5,624 nt of DNA, taken from Desulfobulbaceae bacterium (GTDB taxonomy: Bacteria > Desulfobacterota > Desulfobulbia > Desulfobulbales > Desulfocapsaceae). The notes under the pieces were generated by a model, which was given only the letters and a program-made list of their open reading frames with translations, was not told where the DNA came from and did not search any database. The DNA is taken from the NCBI GenBank assembly GCA_030632405.1, contig DAOVUU010000197.1:1-5624 (forward strand), given 5' to 3'. Of this stretch, positions 1 to 4,778 are shown piece after piece; the stretch's first letter is position 1, and every line of letters starts with the position of its first letter. The position numbers were made by a program, and so were the translations under genes.

Positions 1-60
1 CTCCCGGTTGGCTACGAATTCTTCGCTGCGAGTATTTACCTTGGATACAATTTTACCCAT
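1..60 (-). CDS. Acyl-CoA carboxylase carboxyltransferase subunit, N-terminal fragment (partial)
   Basis: Only the first 20 codons are inside the window; the gene continues past the left edge on the minus strand. The ATG at 60-58 is preceded by AGGA (67-70) at a 6-base spacing, a reasonable ribosome binding site. The translation contains NTRSEEFVANRE. The pattern (N/D)-x-R-S-x-E-F-x-A-N near the N-terminus is what I know from the carboxyltransferase (beta) subunits of methylcrotonyl-CoA carboxylase and related acyl-CoA carboxylases, for example LiuB-like proteins. These enzymes move a carboxyl group between biotin and an acyl-CoA. No catalytic region is visible, so the substrate is open: methylcrotonyl-, propionyl-, geranyl- or glutaconyl-type are all possible. 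It lies in the same orientation as the regulator and dehydrogenase genes, 213 bases downstream of the regulator stop, which fits a shared acyl-CoA pathway but may mean a separate promoter. Confidence 0.6.
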   Translation of the reverse strand, partial: MGKIVSKVNTRSEEFVANRE

Positions 61-77
61 AATCTATCCTGGCTCGT

Positions 78-139
78 TTCTTAAAACTCGCCTATATCCT
101 TTTTTTAGTACCTTATTCTTAAAACTCTGTTATTAAAAC
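78..139. repeat. Repeated TTCTTAAAACTC motif upstream of the carboxyltransferase gene
   Basis: The 12-mer TTCTTAAAACTC occurs exactly at 78-89 and again at 116-127, start-to-start distance 38 bases. A shorter related copy, TTATTAAAAC, lies at 130-139 (9 of 10 bases match). All are just upstream of the minus-strand start at 60, where a promoter or operator would be expected. They could be regulator binding sites. No binding protein is shown, and the AT-rich context makes the third copy weak evidence. Confidence 0.4.
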
Positions 140-185
140 AATGTAATCGTTTGCCTTATTGTTTTGATATTCTAACACTATTTTT

Positions 186-234
186 AGTTATCAGTTGTCA
201 GTAACTGATAACTGCACACTGATAACTGATAACT
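186..234. repeat. Seven-unit heptamer array with an orientation switch
   Basis: These 49 bases divide exactly into seven 7-mers. In order they are AGTTATC, AGTTGTC, AGTAACT, GATAACT, GCACACT, GATAACT and GATAACT. The first is the exact reverse complement of the fourth, sixth and seventh; the second is its one-base variant in the same reverse orientation; the third sits at the switch. As a result 186-196 and 203-213 form a perfect 11-bp inverted repeat around a 6-base loop. Short heptameric repeats of this kind occur in intergenic spacers of some bacteria, notably the STRR repeats of cyanobacteria. The array lies between the regulator stop and the carboxyltransferase start. It could be a dispersed repeat, a transcript hairpin or an operator array. 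Confidence 0.7.
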
Positions 235-240
235 CTCGGT

Positions 241-255
241 TGCGGGTATCCCGCA
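241..255 (-). other. Small GC-rich hairpin downstream of the regulator gene
   Basis: TGCGGG (241-246) and CCCGCA (250-255) form a perfect 6-bp stem around a 3-base loop, starting 18 bases beyond the regulator stop codon on the minus strand. The bases that follow in that direction are not a T run, so it does not qualify as a standard intrinsic terminator. It could stabilise the 3' end of the transcript or act together with the adjoining heptamer hairpin. Confidence 0.35.
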
Positions 256-273
256 TTAGTTATTGTACGACCG

Positions 274-912
274 TTACCTACTATAAAGGACAGCTAAAAT
301 AGTGGCCTTTCCACCTTTTCCTGCAATCAGGTGAGGTGCCTTGGAAAGATAATAGACGCTATCTCCCGGCTCCAGCTCAAAAGACTCCTCTTCAATATCC
401 AAAACAACCGTACCATCAAGAACGTAAATAAATTCCTCACCTTCGTGAACGGATTTATCATCACCAGGTTTTTCTTCCAACTGAATAATCAGGGCCTCCA
501 TATGCCGCCCCTTAACCTCGGGTGCTAAACTCTTGTAGAGATACACCTGTTTTTTACCATTCCCGGATGTTGATCGTGCCAACGTTTTCTGTTCATTTTT
601 TCTGGTAATAGAATAGCTTTTATTTCCACCTCCGGAAAGGATTCTGCTGAACGCGCTATCCAGTGCCTTTGACAACTTGATAATGGTTCCAAGTTGCGGT
701 TGAACCTCATTTCTCTCAATGCTGGCCAGGAGTTCCACATCAAAGCTGGTCATTTTTGAAAGTTCTTCCAGAGATATTCCCTTTTCTTCTCTCAGGATTT
801 TGACTCTCACTCCAATAGAATCAATGTCGGTTGATTCTGATGCCGGCATCTCTCCAGTCAGACCTTCAAAATAATCAACATTAATATGAGGTTTCTGATT
901 ATCATTTTCCAT
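274..912 (-). CDS. XRE-family transcriptional regulator with C-terminal cupin domain
   Basis: This 212-residue protein is a probable ligand-responsive DNA-binding regulator. Residues about 34-90 form an XRE-type helix-turn-helix (GVRVKILREEKGISLEELS, then SIERNEVQPQLGTIIKLSKAL). Residues about 138-210 form a cupin beta barrel with HEGEEFIYVLDG (156-167) and EPGDSVYY...PH (181-194). The domain order matches the common XRE-cupin regulators. The first cupin motif keeps His156 and Glu160 but has Ser154 where the other histidine is often found, so metal binding may be weak or absent. I chose the ATG at 912 because GAGGAG (919-924) lies 6 bases before it. A longer reading from 996 would add 28 residues, overlap the dehydrogenase gene by 56 bases and start without such a site. 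The gene follows the dehydrogenase by 28 bases, so it is probably co-transcribed with it and likely controls this cluster. The ligand is unknown. Confidence 0.88.
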   Translation of the reverse strand: MENDNQKPHINVDYFEGLTGEMPASESTDIDSIGVRVKILREEKGISLEELSKMTSFDVELLASIERNEVQPQLGTIIKLSKALDSAFSRILSGGGNKSYSITRKNEQKTLARSTSGNGKKQVYLYKSLAPEVKGRHMEALIIQLEEKPGDDKSVHEGEEFIYVLDGTVVLDIEEESFELEPGDSVYYLSKAPHLIAGKGGKATILAVLYSR

Positions 913-918
913 TAGCAA

Positions 919-924
919 CTCCTC
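919..924 (-). promoter_or_regulatory. Ribosome binding site that fixes the regulator start
   Basis: The minus strand reads GAGGAG, six bases before the ATG at 912-910. It supports the 212-residue form of the XRE-cupin protein over the longer 240-residue reading from 996. Confidence 0.75.
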
Positions 925-940
925 GGATTCTCTTTTTGTG

Positions 941-2089
941 TTAACAACCGATAAATCTTGAGATAACAATCCTCTGTACCTCTGATGTTCCTTCACCTAT
1001 ATCAAGAAGTTTCTGGTCGCGATAGAACCGCTCGACATGATTTTCTTTCATCAACCCGTGACCTCCATAGATCTGCACTGCATGATTTGCAACTCTACCC
1101 ATCAGTTCTGAACAATACAGTTTTCCCATGGCCGCTTCCTTCTCAAAAGGCTTTTTGTTACTCCGAAGCCAGCAGGCTTTGTATAACAGGTTTCTGCCGC
1201 ATTCAATCTCTGTGGCGCAGTCGGCAAGCTTAAAGGCAATGGCCTGAAACTTTGAAATAGGTTGTCCAAACTGCTCCCTCTCCTTTGCATACTTCAGTGC
1301 CAGTTCATATGCTCCCTGAGCACCCCCAAGTCCCATCGCTCCTATGGATAATCGGCCACCGTCAAGGGTTTTTAACATCTGATGAAAACCATCCCCAACC
1401 TGACCCAGGATGTTTTCCTTTGGAATCCTGACATCATCGAAATACAACTCAGCAGTATTTGAGGCTCTCCACATCATTTTTTTATGCATGACTTCGGCCT
1501 TAAACCCTGGTGTTCCACTCTCAACCAGAAAACAGGAGTACTCCGGTTTTCCATTATCCTTAGTCCCCGTTATAGCCTGAACTGTAACTCCCATGGATAG
1601 GTCACAGGCGGCGTTGGTAATAAATATCTTTGAACCATTAATTACCCATTCATTTCCATCTCTTACGGCAGTTGTCTTACTTCCTCCGGCATCAGATCCT
1701 GCATTCTGCTCAGTCAGTCCAAAACCCCACAATCCCTCTCCTGAACACAGTTTAGGCAGATACTTCCTTTTCTGTTCTTCAGAACCAAAATAGTAGATAG
1801 GTCCGATTCCAAGGGAGTTCGCGGCTGCCACAGTTGCTGCCTGGGAACCGTCTATCCTGGCAACCTCCTCGACAGCGATAATGTAGGACAGATAATCCAA
1901 CCCCTGTCCTTCATAATCATCAGATACAAACATTCCAAACAACCCTATTTCGCCCATTTTTCTCGTTAGATCAGAAGAAAACTCCTCTTTTTCATCCAGT
2001 TCCACAGCAATAGGAAGAATCTCGGTTCGAGAGAATTTTCTCACCTCTTTCCGTATCATTTTCTGTTCTGTTGTCAGGTCAAAATTCAA
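941..2089 (-). CDS. Acyl-CoA dehydrogenase (FAD-dependent, short/medium-chain type)
   Basis: This full-length 382-residue flavoenzyme introduces the alpha,beta double bond into an acyl-CoA and passes electrons to electron-transferring flavoprotein. It is cytoplasmic and usually a homotetramer. The N-terminal helical domain spans about 1-115. The first family signature is GLTEQNAGSDAGG (124-136), the FAD-contacting FITNA is at 156-160, and REQFGQPISKFQAIAFKLAD is at 271-290. The second signature runs from Gln339 (QIYGGHGL) to Asp358. The catalytic base is Glu366 in IGEGTSEVQR, the position used by short- and medium-chain dehydrogenases. Isovaleryl-CoA dehydrogenase instead has alanine there and a glutamate where this protein has Gly245. 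This argues against an isovaleryl-CoA enzyme; butyryl-, methylbutyryl- or glutaryl-type substrates remain possible. The start is TTG at 2089, with AGGAGG five bases upstream and a nearby in-frame stop that excludes earlier starts. Confidence 0.95.
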   Translation of the reverse strand: MNFDLTTEQKMIRKEVRKFSRTEILPIAVELDEKEEFSSDLTRKMGEIGLFGMFVSDDYEGQGLDYLSYIIAVEEVARIDGSQAATVAAANSLGIGPIYYFGSEEQKRKYLPKLCSGEGLWGFGLTEQNAGSDAGGSKTTAVRDGNEWVINGSKIFITNAACDLSMGVTVQAITGTKDNGKPEYSCFLVESGTPGFKAEVMHKKMMWRASNTAELYFDDVRIPKENILGQVGDGFHQMLKTLDGGRLSIGAMGLGGAQGAYELALKYAKEREQFGQPISKFQAIAFKLADCATEIECGRNLLYKACWLRSNKKPFEKEAAMGKLYCSELMGRVANHAVQIYGGHGLMKENHVERFYRDQKLLDIGEGTSEVQRIVISRFIGC

Positions 2090-2094
2090 CGATA

Positions 2095-2100
2095 CCTCCT
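2095..2100 (-). promoter_or_regulatory. Strong ribosome binding site for the TTG-started dehydrogenase
   Basis: The minus strand carries a complete AGGAGG followed by five bases and the TTG start codon (2089-2087). The next in-frame ATG is codon 11, too far downstream to use this site. An in-frame TGA lies only eight codons before the TTG, and no ATG or GTG falls between them, so TTG is the most credible start. Confidence 0.8.
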
Positions 2101-2101
2101 C

Positions 2102-2119
2102 TCCAAATGCTCATTTGGA
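2102..2119. promoter_or_regulatory. 18-bp inverted repeat next to the dehydrogenase ribosome binding site
   Basis: TCCAAATG and CATTTGGA are perfect reverse complements separated by two bases. The repeat ends one base from the AGGAGG of the dehydrogenase gene. As DNA it could be an operator for a dimeric regulator. As RNA it could fold into a short hairpin (7 pairs with a 4-base loop) just before the ribosome binding site. A partial copy, TCCAAAT, is at 2171-2177. Confidence 0.45.
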
Positions 2120-2401
2120 ATATTCAATTATTGTTGATTATCTTAACAGAAACTAACCGTTCTGTATCAATCCAAATTCGCACAAACCTATCTTTTTTTT
2201 ACACCTGCCGCAATAGTTTTCTACGACACTAGTGCCTTATCGGGCTGATGTTGATTAATATAATAAAAACCTTAAATAATTATTGCATACAATTTGTAAT
2301 TACGATACGGTTGTCAGAATTTGAATTGTAACAGAGTTTTTTAACACAGGAAAAAAATACATTAAATTTCTTCGTTTACCCTTTGCAAGGAGTCATATTG
2401 T

Positions 2402-3904
2402 ATGAGTAACCTTCATAGCCTGACTTTTTTTGACATTTATGAAAAAAATGCCCTCTACAAAGGTGATTCCTGTGCCATCCGATGGGGGAATGAAGAAACT
2501 TCATACTCAGAACTTTTTTTACAGGCAGCCAGCTTTGCCGGTGGCCTTAAAGACCTGAACCTTCCGGCCGGCGCCAGAATCGCTGTCCTCTGTAAAAACC
2601 ACCCTGTCTTCTTCCACCTTTTTGGTGCCGCATCAGCACTCAATCTGGTACTTGTTCTTATTAACAGAAGGCTGAGCCCGAGTGAAGTTTCTTACATCGT
2701 AGAAGACACCACCCCCTCTCTGATAATTTGCGACAATGAAATGGCCGATCAGGCCAGAACACTTCAAAAATCTTTTTCATGTCTTGATCACTGTCTAGTC
2801 GTGGATGAAAACGATGCAAATTTTACGAAACTCTATACCTGTCCACCCCTTGAAACCGCCGTACCGTGTGAACCAGCTGATCCTTATATCATAATCCATA
2901 CGGCAGCAATGCAGGGCAAACCCCGGGGGGCTGTTCTGAGCCAGAAAAACATCATCTTATCAAACCAGCAAATTATCCATGCGTACCAGTTTGATGAGAG
3001 CAAAACCTACTTGAATATTCTGCCGCTGTTTCACATCATGGGGGTCAATCTGGGGTTGGGTACACTGCAGGCGGGTGGAAAGAATGTACTAATTGAAAAG
3101 TTTGATCCCAAAAAAGCTCTTGAACTTATCCAGAACCAGCAGGTCACCTGTTTTGGATCCTTTCCACCAATACTCACAAACCTCATGGATTCCATTGAGG
3201 AAAATGATTTTAATCTGGCAAGCCTGGAAATAGTTGCCGGGCTGGAGATGCCTGATACAGTTAAAAAATGGCATGCCGTTACCGATTCAACATTCTGGAC
3301 CATGTACGGCCAGACTGAAACATCGGGCCTGATCACCTTTACAGAATACTTCGCAAAATCCGGTTCAGCAGGTATTATCTCCCCGCTTGCTAATATTAAA
3401 ATTGCAGATGACTCTGATAAACTGCTGCCTGCAGGTGAAACCGGCGAAATTGTAGTCAGGGGGCCACTGGTCTTCCAGGGCTACTGGAATGCTGATGAGC
3501 TGAATGCTCACACATTCAGGAGCGACTGGCACCACACTGGAGATCTTGGCATGATTGACGCCGACGGATACCTGTTTTTTAAGGGTCGAAAAGCTGAAAA
3601 AGAACTCATCAAACCAGGTGGAGAAAATGTATTCCCGGCAGAAGTGGAAAAAGCGATTCTGGAGCATGATGCAGTTAGAGAAGTCTGTGTCTTCGGTGTT
3701 CCTGACCCCAAATTCGGCGAGGGCATAAAAGCGGTCTGTTCACTGAATCCCGACAGCAGCCTGACAAAAGAAGATTTGATCAAATTTTGTGGATCTCTCA
3801 TTGCAGGGTATAAAAAGCCACGATATGTTGAATTCATCGATGAGCTGCCCAAAACAGATGACGGCACAATTGACAGGGCTGCAATAAAAGCAGAATTCCC
3901 TTGA
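2402..3904 (+). CDS. AMP-forming acyl-CoA ligase homologue with altered catalytic motifs
   Basis: This 500-residue member of the ANL (adenylating) superfamily has the usual length for a short acyl-CoA synthetase and no signal peptide. The start is ATG at 2402 with AAGGAG nine bases upstream. Conserved parts are YGQTE (302-306, motif A5), TGD (379-381, A7) and the hinge with GRKAEKELIKPGGEN (395-409, A8). Two important motifs deviate. The phosphate loop, normally like TSGTTGxPKG, reads HTAAMQGKPRG (166-176). The C-terminal motif, normally PKTxxGKxxR, reads PKTDDGTIDR (483-492), so the lysine that drives adenylation is Thr489. The frame is intact and the rest well conserved, so this is not simple decay. 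It may be a ligase subfamily with changed chemistry, possibly one that only performs the CoA-transfer half reaction. The substrate is unknown. It heads the plus-strand gene group before the ABC ATPase and a second ligase. Confidence 0.9.
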   Translation: MSNLHSLTFFDIYEKNALYKGDSCAIRWGNEETSYSELFLQAASFAGGLKDLNLPAGARIAVLCKNHPVFFHLFGAASALNLVLVLINRRLSPSEVSYIVEDTTPSLIICDNEMADQARTLQKSFSCLDHCLVVDENDANFTKLYTCPPLETAVPCEPADPYIIIHTAAMQGKPRGAVLSQKNIILSNQQIIHAYQFDESKTYLNILPLFHIMGVNLGLGTLQAGGKNVLIEKFDPKKALELIQNQQVTCFGSFPPILTNLMDSIEENDFNLASLEIVAGLEMPDTVKKWHAVTDSTFWTMYGQTETSGLITFTEYFAKSGSAGIISPLANIKIADDSDKLLPAGETGEIVVRGPLVFQGYWNADELNAHTFRSDWHHTGDLGMIDADGYLFFKGRKAEKELIKPGGENVFPAEVEKAILEHDAVREVCVFGVPDPKFGEGIKAVCSLNPDSSLTKEDLIKFCGSLIAGYKKPRYVEFIDELPKTDDGTIDRAAIKAEFP

Positions 3905-4011
3905 AAAAAGTTCATCCCGTTGATCATACCTCACAATGATTAATTCGATGATAAATTAACTATCAATTTTACCACCATCTCCTTTTTAATACATGTTGAG
4001 ACACCAGTGAT
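3905..4011 (+). other. Spacer between the first ligase and the ABC ATPase
   Basis: The 107-base spacer is AT-rich and shows no convincing terminator: the best hairpin (TGATA 3949-3953 with TATCA 3961-3965) is five AT-rich pairs followed by AATTTT. Read-through from the ligase into the transporter genes is therefore plausible. A separate weak promoter cannot be excluded. Confidence 0.4.
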
Positions 4012-4773
4012 ATGGCACATTTAACTATTTCAGATGTTACTCTCTCTTTTGGCGGACTAAAAGCTCTCTCTAATGTGAATATGAAAATTGAGCCCGGTCT
4101 GATCACATCAATTATCGGCCCCAATGGTGCGGGTAAAACCAGTATGCTCAACTGCATATCGGGGTTTTATCATCCAACCCAAGGTGAAATTTCATACAAG
4201 GACAAAAAACTGACCCATGCATCTCCTCATCAGGTTTCCAGTATGGGGATTGCGAGGGCATTTCAAAATCTTGAGCTTTTTTCCGGCCTTTCAGTTTTAG
4301 ACAATCTTCTTTTGGCCCGTCACCAGAATCTAAAATACAGTTTTCTGCATGCTGTCTTTTTTTATGGAAAAGCATCAAGGGTCGAAGCTGAGAACAGGGG
4401 ATACGTAGAGAGTATTATTGATTTCATGGAGCTGGAACCCTACCGCAAAAGCCTTGTAGGTAATTTGAGTTACGGTGTTCAGAAGAAAGTTGAAGTAGCC
4501 CGGGCCTTAACCCTGGCACCCGATATCCTGCTTTTAGATGAACCCATGGCAGGAATGAACCAGGAAGAAAAAGAGGATATTGTCCGGTTTGTCATGGATA
4601 TTCAGAAAGAACGCAATATCACCGTGGTTCTTGTAGAGCATGATCTTGGCGTTGTTATGGACATTTCTGATCGGATCTATGTCCTTGATTTTGGTGAAGT
4701 CATAGGTTCGGGTACACCGGAAGAGATCGCTCAAAATCCTAAAGTAATTGAAGCCTATATTGGAGAGGATTAA
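4012..4773 (+). CDS. livG: ABC transporter ATP-binding protein, LivG type
   Basis: This 253-residue protein is complete and of normal length for the LivG family, the ATPases of branched-chain-amino-acid-type importers. Walker A is GPNGAGKT (36-43), the Q-loop glutamine is Gln85 in ARAFQN, and the ABC signature is LSYGVQ (152-157), in the variant form usual for LivG. Walker B is ILLLDEP (172-178), and the H-loop histidine is His210 in LVEHD. All ATPase residues are present. LivG works with a second ATPase (LivF), two permeases (LivH, LivM) and a periplasmic binding protein; none of these is inside the window, and they may follow the downstream ligase. With ligases on both sides the cargo is more likely an organic or aromatic acid than an amino acid, but that is inference. 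The ATG at 4012 has only a weak upstream GAG, with no in-frame alternative nearby. Confidence 0.93.
   Translation: MAHLTISDVTLSFGGLKALSNVNMKIEPGLITSIIGPNGAGKTSMLNCISGFYHPTQGEISYKDKKLTHASPHQVSSMGIARAFQNLELFSGLSVLDNLLLARHQNLKYSFLHAVFFYGKASRVEAENRGYVESIIDFMELEPYRKSLVGNLSYGVQKKVEVARALTLAPDILLLDEPMAGMNQEEKEDIVRFVMDIQKERNITVVLVEHDLGVVMDISDRIYVLDFGEVIGSGTPEEIAQNPKVIEAYIGED
4762..4769 (+). promoter_or_regulatory. Ribosome binding site of the second ligase inside the ATPase gene
   Basis: GGAGAGGA lies in the last codons of the ABC ATPase gene, nine bases before the ATG at 4779. The stop and next start are only five bases apart, which implies a shared transcript and probable translational coupling. 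Confidence 0.7.
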
Positions 4774-4778
4774 TATAC

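Larger units (their letters stand above)
2090..2401. promoter_or_regulatory. Divergent intergenic control region
   Basis: This 312-base AT-rich spacer separates the minus-strand dehydrogenase operon from the plus-strand ligase operon and holds no gene that I can see. Both promoters must lie here unless transcription enters from outside. For the plus strand, TTGATT (2251-2256) and AATAAT (2275-2280) at 18-base spacing is a possible sigma-70-like pair. A TATAAT at 2259-2264 lacks a good upstream hexamer. Short symmetrical elements are TACAATTTGTA (2288-2298), GTAATTAC (2296-2303), CACTAGTG (2227-2234) and the inverted repeat at 2102-2119. The XRE-cupin regulator encoded next to it is the obvious candidate to bind here, but the site cannot be assigned. 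Confidence 0.6.

Noticed and set aside
186..234. CRISPR array
   Set aside because: The units are seven bases long and directly adjacent, with no unique spacers, and no cas gene is present.
913..996. N-terminal extension of the XRE-cupin protein (28 extra residues, start at 996)
   Set aside because: It overlaps the end of the dehydrogenase gene by 56 bases, while the internal ATG at 912 has GAGGAG at ideal spacing.
2259..2264. Perfect TATAAT hexamer as the -10 of the ligase promoter
   Set aside because: At 16-18 base spacing the upstream bases match TTGACA poorly, and the region is so AT-rich that such a hexamer is expected by chance; mentioned only within the control region.
3508..3927. 139-codon minus-strand open frame over the end of the first ligase
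   Set aside because: It lies opposite a well-conserved ligase gene, has no recognisable domain and no supporting context; it is a shadow frame.
3949..3970. Possible intrinsic terminator after the first ligase
   Set aside because: The stem is only five AT-rich pairs with a seven-base loop and a short interrupted T run, too weak to call.
3993..4010. Five-codon leader ORF (ATG at 3993, TGA at 4008) just before the LivG gene
   Set aside because: There is no ribosome binding site and the length is within chance; nothing suggests attenuation.
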